A stretch of DNA of 38,678 bases from Streptomyces sp. OR43 (GTDB lineage: Bacteria; Actinomycetota; Actinomycetes; Streptomycetales; Streptomycetaceae), in contig NZ_RDBK01000022.1 in the NCBI RefSeq assembly GCF_008042275.1, positions 25,888-64,565 of the forward strand, given 5' to 3'. The position numbers and the translations under genes were made by a program. This document shows, piece by piece, positions 7,365 to 14,853 of this stretch (position 1 is its first letter; every line of letters starts with the position of its first letter). A model generated the notes under the pieces. That model was given only the letters and a program-made list of their open reading frames with translations. It did not search any database and was not told where the DNA came from.

Positions 7365-8705
7365 GTGAAGCTGACAATTCTGGGCGGCGGCGGATTCCGG
7401 GTTCCACTGGTCTACGGGGCGCTGCTCGCCGACCACGCCGAGGGCCGCGTCTCGGCCGTCACCCTCTACGACACCGACGTCGACCGGCTCACCGCCATGG
7501 CCCGGGTCCTGACCGACCAGGCCGAGGGAATCCCGGACGCGCCCACCGTCGCCGCCACCAGCGAACTGGACGAGGCGCTGCGCGGCGCCGACTTCGTCTT
7601 CTCGGCGATCCGGGTCGGCGGCCTCGCCGGCCGGGCCGCCGACGAACGCGTCGCGCTCGACGAGGGCGTCCTCGGCCAGGAGACGGTCGGCGCCGGCGGC
7701 ATCGCCTACGGACTGCGCACCGTACCGGTCGCCGTCGATCTGGCCCGCCGCATCGCCCGGCTCGCCCCGCATGCCTGGGTCATCAACTTCACGAACCCCG
7801 CGGGCCTGGTCACCGAGGCCATGTCCCACCACCTCGGCGACCGGGTCATCGGGATCTGCGACTCACCCGTCGGCCTCGGCCGCCGCATCGCCCGCGTGCT
7901 CGGCGCCGACCCCGACCGGGCCCGCATCGACTACGTCGGCCTCAACCACCTCGGCTGGGTCCGCGGTCTGTACGTCGAGGGCCGGGACGAACTCCCGCGC
8001 CTGCTCGCCGACCCGGAGCTGCTCGGCTCCTTCGAGGAGGGCCGGCTGTTCGGCACCGACTGGCTGCGCTCCCTGGGCGCGATCCCCAACGAGTACCTGC
8101 ACTACTACTACTTCAACCGCGAGGCGGTCCGCGCCTACCAGGAAGCCGAGCAGACCCGCGGCGCGTTCCTCCGTGAACAGCAGGAGGGTTTCTACGGCCG
8201 GATGAAGGACCCGGCAACGCCGGCCCTGGCCACCTGGGACCGCACCCGGGCCGAGCGCGAGGCGACGTACATGGCGGAGAACCGTGATGTCGCGGGGGCG
8301 GGGGAGCGGGACGAGAGCGATCTGGACTCCGGTGGCTACGAGCAGGTCGCGCTCGCCCTGATGCGGGCCGTCGCCCGCAACGAGCGGACGTCCCTGATCC
8401 TCAACGTCCGCAACCGGACCACCCTCGCGGTGCTCGACGCCGACGCCGTGATCGAGGCCCCGTGCCTCGTCGACGCCAACGGCGCCCGTCCCGTCGCCGT
8501 CGATCCGCTCCCGTACCACGCCGTCGGGCTGGTCACCGCGGTGAAGGCCGTCGAACGGGCCGTGCTCGACGCGGCGGCGAGCGGCTCACGCGCCGACGCG
8601 GTCCGCGCCTTCGCCCTGCACCCGTTGGTGGACTCGGTCTCGGTGGCGCGCCGGCTGGTCGACGGCTACACGAAGGTGCATCCGGGGCTCTCGTACCTGC
8701 GCTAG
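7365..8705 (+). CDS. 6-phospho-beta-glucosidase-like GH4 glycosidase
   Basis: 446 residues. The N-terminus MKLTILGGGGFRVP is a Rossmann NAD-binding loop. NFTNPAGLVTEA (Asn141-Asn144), the CDSP motif (Cys165) and LNHLGW (His195) are the substrate and manganese ligands of glycoside hydrolase family 4. GH4 enzymes use NAD+ and Mn2+ in a redox-assisted elimination and act on phosphorylated or free sugars. The sequence is closest in feel to the 6-phospho-beta-glucosidase branch. No PTS or sugar transporter lies next to it. It follows the conservon by 93 bases, but a separate promoter is likely. Substrate assignment is an inference. Confidence 0.85.
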   Translation: MKLTILGGGGFRVPLVYGALLADHAEGRVSAVTLYDTDVDRLTAMARVLTDQAEGIPDAPTVAATSELDEALRGADFVFSAIRVGGLAGRAADERVALDEGVLGQETVGAGGIAYGLRTVPVAVDLARRIARLAPHAWVINFTNPAGLVTEAMSHHLGDRVIGICDSPVGLGRRIARVLGADPDRARIDYVGLNHLGWVRGLYVEGRDELPRLLADPELLGSFEEGRLFGTDWLRSLGAIPNEYLHYYYFNREAVRAYQEAEQTRGAFLREQQEGFYGRMKDPATPALATWDRTRAEREATYMAENRDVAGAGERDESDLDSGGYEQVALALMRAVARNERTSLILNVRNRTTLAVLDADAVIEAPCLVDANGARPVAVDPLPYHAVGLVTAVKAVERAVLDAAASGSRADAVRAFALHPLVDSVSVARRLVDGYTKVHPGLSYLR

Positions 8706-8716
8706 GACGACCGGCC

Positions 8717-8734
8717 GGCGCCCCTTTCTGCGCC
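8717..8734. terminator. Weak hairpin between convergent genes
   Basis: GGCGC (8717-8721) pairs with GCGCC (8730-8734) around CCCTTTCT in the 41-base gap between the GH4 gene and the convergent small protein gene. The stem is only 5 bp, so the call is tentative. Confidence 0.3.
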
Positions 8735-8746
8735 GTGCGGGCGGGC

Positions 8747-9187
8747 TCACGGAGCCGGGACGACGCTCGGTCCGCCCGCGGGCGCCCATGAAGGCGTCAC
8801 CCCCATCACCTGGCAGACCATGAGGAACAGCGGAATGGGCGGGGTGTACGGCGTGCGGCTGTCGGGCTGGTGGATCAGCCGGGGCCGTACGGCGGGAACG
8901 TACGCCCCGCGCGCGTACGCGGCCTGCGCGGGCCAGTCCAGATCGAGGTCGGAGCCGGACGGCACGATCCACCACCAGCGGTCCGCGTCCGCGAAGACGC
9001 AGCCCGTACGCGGAAGATGGGACATCAGGCGGAAGCCGTAGCGCGCGGGCACGCCCACCGCGTCACAGCCGAGGCTCGCCGAGAGGGCGGCCGGCAGCGG
9101 CAGTTGCACCAGGCCGACGCCGGCGGCGCAGCCGGGTTCACGGGAGCGCCTGGCTCCGAGCAGATGGGACATGGCGTTCTTCAGCAT
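8747..9187 (-). CDS. Conserved hypothetical protein of WhiJ-type module
   Basis: 146 residues from ATG 9187, which overlaps the end of the ATP-binding gene by 7 bases; a second ATG 5 codons in (9172) is possible. No domain was recognised. Visible features are a GCVFADADRWWWIVPSGSDL stretch with three adjacent tryptophans, a basic LLGARRSREPG N-terminus, and a proline-rich YTPPIPLFLMVC near the end. The translation has natural composition and strong third-position GC, unlike the frames on the other strand. The overlap with the anti-sigma-like gene implies shared transcription and perhaps shared function. Confidence 0.72.
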   Translation of the reverse strand: MLKNAMSHLLGARRSREPGCAAGVGLVQLPLPAALSASLGCDAVGVPARYGFRLMSHLPRTGCVFADADRWWWIVPSGSDLDLDWPAQAAYARGAYVPAVRPRLIHQPDSRTPYTPPIPLFLMVCQVMGVTPSWAPAGGPSVVPAP

Positions 9188-9639
9188 GAGTGCTCCGAGC
9201 CGTGCGGCAGTTCCGCCCAGACGATGCGGCCCGAGCCGTTCCCGGCGTCGCGGGACCCCCAGGCGCTGCACATCGCGTCGACGAGCAGCAGGCCGCGTCC
9301 GTGCTCGTCGTCGGCGCCGCCGCCCAGACGCGGCCCGCCGGGCTGGTGTCCTTGGTCCTGTACGGCTATGCGCAGCCGGGTCTCGAGGCAGCGCAACTCG
9401 CACACGACACGCGCGCTGGCGGTGTGCACCACCGCGTTGGTGACCAGCTCCGACACGATGAGGACCGCCGCGTCGTGGGCGTCGTCGTCGAGCCGCCACT
9501 CGTCCAGCCGGGCCCGGGTCAGCCGCCGGGCGCCGGCGACCGACTCGGGCTGCGCGGGCAGCGCGAAGCAGTATCGGAGCGCTTCCGTCCCGGGGCTGAG
9601 GTCCATGAGCCGGGGGATGAGCGCACTGCCAGGTGCCAC
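9181..9639 (-). CDS. ATP-binding protein, RsbW-like anti-sigma factor family
   Basis: 152 residues. The GHKL kinase-type fold is shown by N-box SELVTNAVVH, DQGH as the G1 box and EHGRGLLLVDAM as the G2 box. There is no sensor or dimerisation domain, so this is the HATPase_c_2 class that includes anti-sigma factors such as RsbW/SpoIIAB. Many such stand-alone ATPases occur next to WhiJ-type HTH and DUF397 genes in Streptomyces (abaA/whiJ/bldB-like clusters), which is the arrangement here. No sigma factor gene is adjacent, so the partner is unknown. Confidence 0.85.
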   Translation of the reverse strand: MAPGSALIPRLMDLSPGTEALRYCFALPAQPESVAGARRLTRARLDEWRLDDDAHDAAVLIVSELVTNAVVHTASARVVCELRCLETRLRIAVQDQGHQPGGPRLGGGADDEHGRGLLLVDAMCSAWGSRDAGNGSGRIVWAELPHGSEHSC

Positions 9640-9705
9640 GACCGAATCCTCACAGTGGGGGCTGTGTCACGCTTCGCGATCTTCCTGAAAAAGGGCGGGC
9701 ATGAC

Positions 9706-9723
9706 GAGTGAACTGGTTCACTC
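9706..9723. promoter_or_regulatory. Perfect inverted repeat, candidate operator
   Basis: GAGTGAAC-TG-GTTCACTC, 8-bp arms with a 2-base centre. It lies in the 205-base region between the divergent ATPase gene (start 9639) and the HTH regulator gene (start 9845). It is a good candidate for autoregulation by the HTH protein. Confidence 0.5.
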
Positions 9724-9760
9724 ACCAACTCTCCCCCTGTCGCGAACACTTGGCAAGAGG

Positions 9761-9781
9761 CACTCTGAAAAATTCAGAGTG
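9761..9781. promoter_or_regulatory. Second perfect inverted repeat, candidate operator
   Basis: CACTCTGAA-AAA-TTCAGAGTG, 9-bp arms around AAA, 64 bases upstream of the HTH gene start. Its half-site differs from the repeat at 9706, although both contain a TGAA/TTCA core. It may bind the same or another regulator. Confidence 0.5.
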
Positions 9782-9844
9782 GCAGTGTCTTTGGTGGCAC
9801 GCGCATGGCACACTGCTGCCAAACAGCGCATGGGGAGGTCTGAA

Positions 9845-10705
9845 GTGAGCGAACCGCGGTCCGCCCCGACCGTGGGTCAGGTCGTTCTCGGCAAGCGTCT
9901 GCAGGATCTGCGGGAGCGTGTCGGCCTGAGCCGGGACCAGGCAGCCAAGGTGCTCCGCGTCGCTCCGGCGACGATCCGCAGGATGGAGACCGCCGAGGTC
10001 GCTCTCAAGGTTCCCTATGTGCAGTCGCTCCTGAGGGCCTACGGGGTCGCCGAGGAGGAGACCGACGCCTTCGTCGACCTCACCGAGGAGGCCAACAAGC
10101 CGGGCTGGTGGCAGCGCTTCCACGACGTGCTGCCCGACTGGTTCAGCATGTACGTCAGCCTGGAGGGCGCCGCGAGCCTCCTGCGCATGTACGAGCCGCA
10201 CTTCGTCCCCGGACTCCTTCAGACCGAGGACTACGCGCGCTCGGTGATGCGCACCGGAGCCGTCGGCCAGACCAGGCCCGAGGACATCGAACGCCATGTG
10301 GCGCTGCGGATGGAGCGGCAGTCCCTGCTGACCCGGCCGGATGCCCCGAGGCTGTGGGTCGTCATGGACGAGACGGTGCTGCGCCGCCCGGTGGGCAGTT
10401 CCCAGGCCATGCGCGCCCAGACCGACCGGCTGCTGGAAGCGACCGAGCTGCCCAACGTGACCCTCCAGATCGCCGAGTTCTCCACCGGCCATCACCCGGG
10501 CACCTACGGGCCGTTCGTCCTCTTCCGGTTCGCCGTCCCCGAACTGCCCGACATGGTCTACAGCGAATACCTGACCGGGGCCGTCTACTTCGACGCGCGC
10601 CCCGAGGTGGCCTCCTACCTCGAGGTCATGGACCGCATGGCGGCCCAGGCCGCGACTGCACAACGCACGAAGGAAATCCTTCGGGACTTCCGCAAGGAGC
10701 TGTGA
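9845..10705 (+). CDS. WhiJ-like HTH regulator with DUF5753 domain
   Basis: 286 residues from GTG 9845, chosen because GGGGAGG lies just upstream and the length fits the family; the frame stays open back to 9701. The XRE-type helix-turn-helix covers about residues 14-70 (LGKRLQDLRERVGLSRDQAA, then LRVAPATIRRMETAE). The DUF5753 domain follows, with FVPGLLQTEDYARSVM, MDETVLRRPVG and the GTYGPFVLFRF segment. WhiJ-type proteins are thought to repress developmental or antibiotic genes and to work with a small DUF397 partner, which here overlaps the stop by 1 base. The targets are unknown; two palindromes upstream suggest autoregulation. Confidence 0.9.
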   Translation: MSEPRSAPTVGQVVLGKRLQDLRERVGLSRDQAAKVLRVAPATIRRMETAEVALKVPYVQSLLRAYGVAEEETDAFVDLTEEANKPGWWQRFHDVLPDWFSMYVSLEGAASLLRMYEPHFVPGLLQTEDYARSVMRTGAVGQTRPEDIERHVALRMERQSLLTRPDAPRLWVVMDETVLRRPVGSSQAMRAQTDRLLEATELPNVTLQIAEFSTGHHPGTYGPFVLFRFAVPELPDMVYSEYLTGAVYFDARPEVASYLEVMDRMAAQAATAQRTKEILRDFRKEL

Positions 10706-10941
10706 TGACACCCATATACAACGGCATGCCGGCCGCCGAACTCGGCTCCGAGGGCTGGTACAAGCCGTGGAGCGGTGGCAACGGCGGCAACTGCGTCGAG
10801 GCGATGAAGCTCTCCGACGGAAGAATCGCCATGCGCCAGTCCGCCGACCCCGACGGCCCGGCCCTCATCTACTCCCACCGTGAGATCGCCGCTTTCATAC
10901 AGGGCGCCAAGGCCGGTCAGGCAGACTTCCTCCTGACCTGA
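10705..10941 (+). CDS. DUF397 (BldB-like) small regulatory protein
   Basis: 78 residues from ATG 10705, sharing one base with the stop of the HTH gene (TGATG) and preceded by AAGGAGC. It shows the DUF397 pattern: a W-x-K/P-W-S opening (WYKPWSGGNGGNCVEA), then IAMRQSADPDGPALIYSHREIAAFIQGAKAGQADFL. DUF397 proteins include BldB and pair with WhiJ-type regulators, probably as modulators of their DNA binding. Confidence 0.9.
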   Translation: MTPIYNGMPAAELGSEGWYKPWSGGNGGNCVEAMKLSDGRIAMRQSADPDGPALIYSHREIAAFIQGAKAGQADFLLT

Positions 10942-10948
10942 CCTCATC

Positions 10949-10974
10949 GCGCGGGCGGTTCCCGGTCGCCGCGC
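10949..10974. terminator. Candidate terminator after DUF397 gene
   Basis: GCGCGGGCG and CGCCGCGC form 8 pairs with one bulged G around a 9-base loop, 8 bases after the DUF397 stop. There is no U-tract. Confidence 0.45.
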
Positions 10975-11022
10975 ACCGACTTCGATTCTCTGTTCGCCGG
11001 CCACGGATCCAAGGAGCGCGCT

Positions 11023-11829
11023 ATGACCGGGCACGAGCCCCCCGTCGAGATCGACACGAGCAAGCCGCATCCCGCGCGGATGTACGACTGGTTCCTCGGC
11101 GGCAAGGACAACTATCCGATCGACGAGCAGATGGCCCGGCAGCTCCTCGCCGTGGACGCGCGCGGCCGTGACATGGCGCGCGTCAACCGGGCCTTCATGC
11201 ACCGGGCCACCCGCTGGCTGGCGGAGAACGGCATCCGGCAGTTCCTCGACATCGGTGCCGGGATACCGACCGAGCCCAACCTCCACCAGATCGCCCAGCA
11301 GACCGCGCCGGACGCGCGGATCGTCTACTGCGACAACGACCCGATCGTCCTGGCCCACGCCGCGGCCCTGCTGCGCTCCACCCCGGAAGGCGCCACCGAG
11401 TACATCCAGGCCGACGCCCGCAGGCCCGAGGTCATCCTGGAGGCGGCAGGCAAGGTCCTCGACTTCGACCGGCCGATCGCCCTGTCCCTGCTGGCGCTGC
11501 TGCACTTCCTGGACGACGAGGACGGCGCCGCGGAACTCGTGGACCGTCTGGTCGACCAACTGGCCCCCGGCAGCTACCTCATCCTCTCGCAGACCACCGG
11601 CGACTTCGATCCGGAGGGCGCGGCGAAGGCCGCCGCCATGTACAGGGCCCGGGGCATGACGCTGCGCCCGCGCAGCCGTGCCGAACTCACCGCCTTCTTC
11701 CACGGTCTCGAACTCGTCGACCCGGGCGTCTCGCTCTCCGCCGACTGGCACCCGGAGCTGGGCGAGGTCATCGAGGTCCCGGGCGACGAGCCGATCCCGG
11801 GTTACGCGGGCGTGGCCCGCAAGGGCTGA
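11023..11829 (+). CDS. SAM-dependent methyltransferase (DUF574/Methyltransf_19 family)
   Basis: 268 residues, with AAGGAGCGC just before the ATG. The family signature HPARMYDWFLGGKDNYPID near residue 17 is diagnostic of this actinobacterial methyltransferase group. The SAM-binding motif FLDIGAGIPT (about 74-83) and the acidic YCDNDPIVLAHA follow. The C-terminal half contains the RPIALSLLALLHFLDD motif IV-like strand. Such proteins are numerous in Streptomyces and often sit beside WhiJ/DUF397 modules, as here. The methyl acceptor is unknown. Confidence 0.88.
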   Translation: MTGHEPPVEIDTSKPHPARMYDWFLGGKDNYPIDEQMARQLLAVDARGRDMARVNRAFMHRATRWLAENGIRQFLDIGAGIPTEPNLHQIAQQTAPDARIVYCDNDPIVLAHAAALLRSTPEGATEYIQADARRPEVILEAAGKVLDFDRPIALSLLALLHFLDDEDGAAELVDRLVDQLAPGSYLILSQTTGDFDPEGAAKAAAMYRARGMTLRPRSRAELTAFFHGLELVDPGVSLSADWHPELGEVIEVPGDEPIPGYAGVARKG

Positions 11830-11842
11830 GGCCACGGGCTCC

Positions 11843-13009
11843 CTACAGCTGTACGCCGTCACGCAGCACCTGTCGCGCCACCGTCTGCCGGGGCCCGGCC
11901 AGCTCGTCCCGGATGCGGGCCAGGCCGGGCCCGTCGAGCGTGATCGTGGCGGGGTGCTGCGGGGCCCGGACCAGCCGTTCGATGCGCAGGGTGTACGTAT
12001 CGCCGCCGGTGGAGCCGGGCCCGGCACCCGGCGTGTCCCGTCCGAAGGGCGGGGGCGTCTCCTGTGATCGCAGACGGTCCGCGTGCGCGTGGACCAGGTC
12101 CCAGAGATCCTCCTGCGGGGCCGGAGGGCCGGGGGCCTCGACGATGGTGCGCTTCTCGATGGCCAGCCGGTGCATCTCGACGCCGACGGCACGCGCGAGG
12201 CGCCTGTCCCGCAGGGCGGCGAGAGCGGCCTGCGAGGAAGCGGCACGGGCCGACGCGTCGTCCGCCTTGAACAGCGCACGCCGGGCGGCCGGTTCCGTGA
12301 GCCACAGCAGCAGGCGGGCCGTCGCGGCCAGTACCGTCCGGGGAATCCACAGCAGCCACTCACTCTTCCGCGACCGCGCGTCGAAGCGTCGCGCTCCGTC
12401 TGCCACGGCGGCAGCGCCCAGGGCGACAGCGCTGATGCGCGGCGGCGTGGCGGAGGGCTCGCCCTCCTGCACGGCCCGCGACCCGGCTGTCAGGGACCTG
12501 AGGGCCGAGCCGACGAACGCGCCGTCCCGGACGTTGCGCGGAGCGCTCCGGCCCAGGGCCTGTGCCAGGGCGGCAACACGTTGCTGAGGCGGGGAGGCGG
12601 CCCAGAGCGGGAGGCCCAGGACGAGGCATCGCCGGCGGCGAAGGCCGTAGTGGAGGACGCCCACGGAGAAGTCCGCAGTGAACTGCACCGCGTCGACGCG
12701 TCGCACTCCGGCGATGTCCGCCGTGCGGTGCAACAGTGCGAACAGGGCCGGCGCGTCGCCTTCCCGCACGGTCGGCGCGTCAGGATCCAGCCGGCCGGGC
12801 CGTGGTCGCATCACGAAGGCCAGGGCCAGCAGCAACAGCCCGATGACCGGCTGGAAGAAGGTGCGAAAACCGAGCACGGTCAACTGCAGGCCGATGAGGA
12901 ACAGCCCGGCGGTGACGAGATGGACCGCCCCCGCCACGGCGTAGGCAGCCGCTGTCGGGAACCTGACACGTGCGGTACTCACTGATCGGCTGTGACGGTC
13001 GGATTCCAC
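11843..13009 (-). CDS. Membrane protein resembling an M48 peptidase with lost zinc site
   Basis: 388 residues from GTG 13009, chosen because GGGGGG lies 5-10 bases upstream; an earlier in-frame GTG at 13129 would add 40 unstructured residues. Two N-terminal hydrophobic segments (AYAVAGAVHLVTAGLFLIGL and TFFQPVIGLLLLALAFVM) precede a soluble region and a further hydrophobic stretch near LLWIPRTVLAATARLLLWL. The segment QQRVAALAQALGRSAPRNVRDGAFVGSALRSL matches the position where Streptomyces M48-type proteins carry HExxH, but both histidines and the glutamate are absent. It may be a pseudo-protease; it is not broken by frameshifts. The relationship is from pattern memory and needs alignment. 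Confidence 0.6.
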   Translation of the reverse strand: MESDRHSRSVSTARVRFPTAAAYAVAGAVHLVTAGLFLIGLQLTVLGFRTFFQPVIGLLLLALAFVMRPRPGRLDPDAPTVREGDAPALFALLHRTADIAGVRRVDAVQFTADFSVGVLHYGLRRRRCLVLGLPLWAASPPQQRVAALAQALGRSAPRNVRDGAFVGSALRSLTAGSRAVQEGEPSATPPRISAVALGAAAVADGARRFDARSRKSEWLLWIPRTVLAATARLLLWLTEPAARRALFKADDASARAASSQAALAALRDRRLARAVGVEMHRLAIEKRTIVEAPGPPAPQEDLWDLVHAHADRLRSQETPPPFGRDTPGAGPGSTGGDTYTLRIERLVRAPQHPATITLDGPGLARIRDELAGPRQTVARQVLRDGVQL

Positions 13010-13163
13010 GATGCCCCCCGGCGGTGAACGGCTGATGCCGCTCGAACATGCATCGATCTGATCAACATCGCGCAGGAAAGGCAAGTGGTCCGGACCTGTT
13101 CCGGAGGCGAGACCGACGGCGCCCGGCACCCGGCCCGGTGACCCCGCAGGTCACAATGGACCC

Positions 13164-13604
13164 ATGTCCCGACGCACCGCACGCCCTCGGCGGCCCTCCG
13201 CCGCCCCCGTCTCTCCGGTCTCGGCCGCCTCGCCGTGTCCCTGCGGGCTGCCCGCCGCCTACGCGGAGTGCTGCGGGCGGTTCCACGCCGGAACGCCGGC
13301 TCCGACGTGCGAGGCGCTGATGCGCTCACGGTACGCCGCCTTCGCCGTCCGGGACGTCGCGTACCTGCTGCGCACCTGGCATCCGGACCACCGGCCGGCC
13401 GTCCTCGACCTCGATCCCGGACAGCGCTGGGAGGGCCTGGAGATCCTGGAGACGACAGAGGGCAGCGCCTTCCACACCACGGGAACGGTCACCTTCCGGG
13501 CGCACTTCACGGCGGGCGGCCACCGCGACTCGCTCCACGAGAAGAGCCGCTTCGTCCGGCACGACGGTGCCTGGGTCTACGAGTCCGCCGTCTTCGCCGA
13601 CTGA
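13164..13604 (+). CDS. YchJ family protein with SEC-C motif
   Basis: 146 residues. After a basic Ser/Pro/Arg leader, the SEC-C zinc motif is CPCG (Cys25, Cys27) plus AECCGRFH (Cys36, Cys37, His41). The YchJ core follows, with CEALMRSRYAAFAVRDVAYLLRTWHPDHRP, and a NTF2-like sheet ends the protein (HEKSRFVRHDGAWVYESA). Function is not established; SEC-C motifs bind zinc and mediate protein contacts. There is no obvious ribosome site; CACAAT at 13152-13157 could be a -10 element for a leaderless transcript. Confidence 0.88.
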   Translation: MSRRTARPRRPSAAPVSPVSAASPCPCGLPAAYAECCGRFHAGTPAPTCEALMRSRYAAFAVRDVAYLLRTWHPDHRPAVLDLDPGQRWEGLEILETTEGSAFHTTGTVTFRAHFTAGGHRDSLHEKSRFVRHDGAWVYESAVFAD

Positions 13605-13613
13605 ACAGAGGCG

Positions 13614-13631
13614 CGAGTCCGGGCGGACTCG
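13614..13631. terminator. Hairpin between convergent YchJ and NmrA-like genes
   Basis: CGAGTCC-GGGC-GGACTCG, a perfect 7-bp stem with a tetraloop in the 34-base gap between convergent genes. Confidence 0.6.
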
Positions 13632-13638
13632 GCAGGCG

Positions 13639-14310
13639 TCAGTTGAAGACCGACACGCGCTTCCGGTGCAGGGTCGGCTCCTCGTACTCGTCGATCAGGG
13701 CCACGGCCAGATCCGCGTACGACAGACGGGCCGACGGCGACTCGGGCACCCGGTCCCCGCCGATCCGGTAGCGGCCCGTCCTGGCCCCGTCCGCCTCCAG
13801 CAGCGCGGGCGGCGTCAGCATCAGCCAGTCGACGACGCCTCCCCGCGCGCGCAGCCGGTCGAGGCCGGCCGTGTGGGCCAGGGCGAAGGGCCTGATCCCG
13901 GGCGGAAAGGCCGCGGGGTCGTCGAGGACGAGGCGTCCGTCGGCCCCCTCCAGGCTGGCGAACAGGCCCACCACCAGCAGCCGTGCCACGCCCGCTTCCG
14001 CCAGGCCCTCCAGCAGCGCGTCGGCGGCCTTGACGTAGAACAGCGGATCGAGTCCGGCGAAGCCCTGCTCCGGCCCCGAGAACGGGCTCACCGCGTGGAC
14101 CACGGCGTCGTGGCCCCGGACGAGCCCGGCCATGGTCCCGGCCTCCGTCACATCGCCCCGCACCCATCGCACGCCGTCGTCCCCCGCGAGTGCGGCGTAC
14201 TTGTCCGGATCGCGCACCACTGCGGTCACCCCGTGCCCACGCGTACGCGCCTCGGCCGTGACCGCCCGTCCCGCCCGGCCGCCCGCACCGAATACGACGA
14301 TGTCGCCCAT
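13639..14310 (-). CDS. NAD(P)-binding NmrA-like oxidoreductase
   Basis: 223 residues from ATG 14310 (MGDIVVFGAGGRAGRAVTAE), preceded by AAGGGGGCTGG. The Rossmann loop GAGGRAGR and VVRDPDKYAAL at the second strand indicate NAD(P) binding. The rest (GDVTEAGTMAGLVRGHDAVVHAVSP, SYADLAVALIDE) fits the atypical short-chain dehydrogenase/NmrA group of quinone-reductase-like enzymes and redox sensors. It is divergent from an HxlR regulator with a 96-base shared intergenic region, a classic arrangement in which the regulator controls the reductase. The reaction is not shown. Confidence 0.85.
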   Translation of the reverse strand: MGDIVVFGAGGRAGRAVTAEARTRGHGVTAVVRDPDKYAALAGDDGVRWVRGDVTEAGTMAGLVRGHDAVVHAVSPFSGPEQGFAGLDPLFYVKAADALLEGLAEAGVARLLVVGLFASLEGADGRLVLDDPAAFPPGIRPFALAHTAGLDRLRARGGVVDWLMLTPPALLEADGARTGRYRIGGDRVPESPSARLSYADLAVALIDEYEEPTLHRKRVSVFN

Positions 14311-14356
14311 GGAACCAGCCCCCTTCCGGCGGCGACGATCGCCACCGGAAACGACG

Positions 14357-14391
14357 GTATCCACGGGATACTGGTTACCTCAACGATACCG
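14357..14391. promoter_or_regulatory. Candidate HxlR operator
   Basis: GTATCC-ACG-GGATAC at 14357-14371 is a perfect inverted repeat, and a further inverted half-site GATACCG lies at 14385-14391, pairing with CGGTATC at 14355-14361. The cluster sits in the middle of the divergent promoter region of the NmrA-like and HxlR genes. Confidence 0.55.
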
Positions 14392-14406
14392 GGAGGGCCT
14401 CCGACC

Positions 14407-14787
14407 ATGGAGCACGAGCCGCTGGACCCCGACATGTTCGACCCCGTGTGCCCGTCGTCCGCGCTGCCGATCCGGATCGGTGACAAGTGGACCGCGATGG
14501 TGGTGCTCTGCCTCCAGGGAGGCCGCCGCAGGTTCAGCGAACTCCGCGTGCCGCTCGGCGCCATCACCCCCAGGGTGCTCGCGGCGACCCTGCGGGCGAT
14601 GGAGCGGGACGGACTCGTGACCCGTACCGCCTACGAGGAGAACCCGCCCCGGGTCGAGTACGAACTGACGCCGCTCGGGCACTCCCTGACGCTCCTCATC
14701 GAAGCCGCAAGAAGCTGGAGCAAGGACCATTTGCCCGCGCTCCTCGATGCGCGTGAGGCGTACGAGTCGGCGGCGGAGAGGCCGTAG
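14407..14787 (+). CDS. HxlR family transcriptional regulator
   Basis: 126 residues, ATG at 14407 with GGGAGGG upstream. It has the HxlR winged helix: CPSSALPIRIGDKWTAMVVLCLQGG, RRFSELRVPLGAITPRVLAATLRAMERDGLVTR and the wing ENPPRVEYELTPLGHSL. Cys15 lies at the position used for thiol redox sensing in some HxlR proteins such as HypR. Together with the divergent NmrA-like oxidoreductase this suggests an electrophile- or quinone-responsive switch, an inference. Confidence 0.9.
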   Translation: MEHEPLDPDMFDPVCPSSALPIRIGDKWTAMVVLCLQGGRRRFSELRVPLGAITPRVLAATLRAMERDGLVTRTAYEENPPRVEYELTPLGHSLTLLIEAARSWSKDHLPALLDAREAYESAAERP

Positions 14788-14798
14788 GGCCTTTCGTC

Positions 14799-14835
14799 CG
14801 GATCATGCCGGGCTCATGGGGTCCGGCATGATCCG
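14799..14835. terminator. Strong bidirectional hairpin terminator
   Basis: CGGATCATGCCGG (14799-14811) pairs perfectly over 13 bp with CCGGCATGATCCG (14823-14835) around an 11-base loop. It lies between the convergent HxlR and MFS genes. It has no U-tract. Confidence 0.8.
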
Positions 14836-14853
14836 AACAGATGGCTTTGGCCG

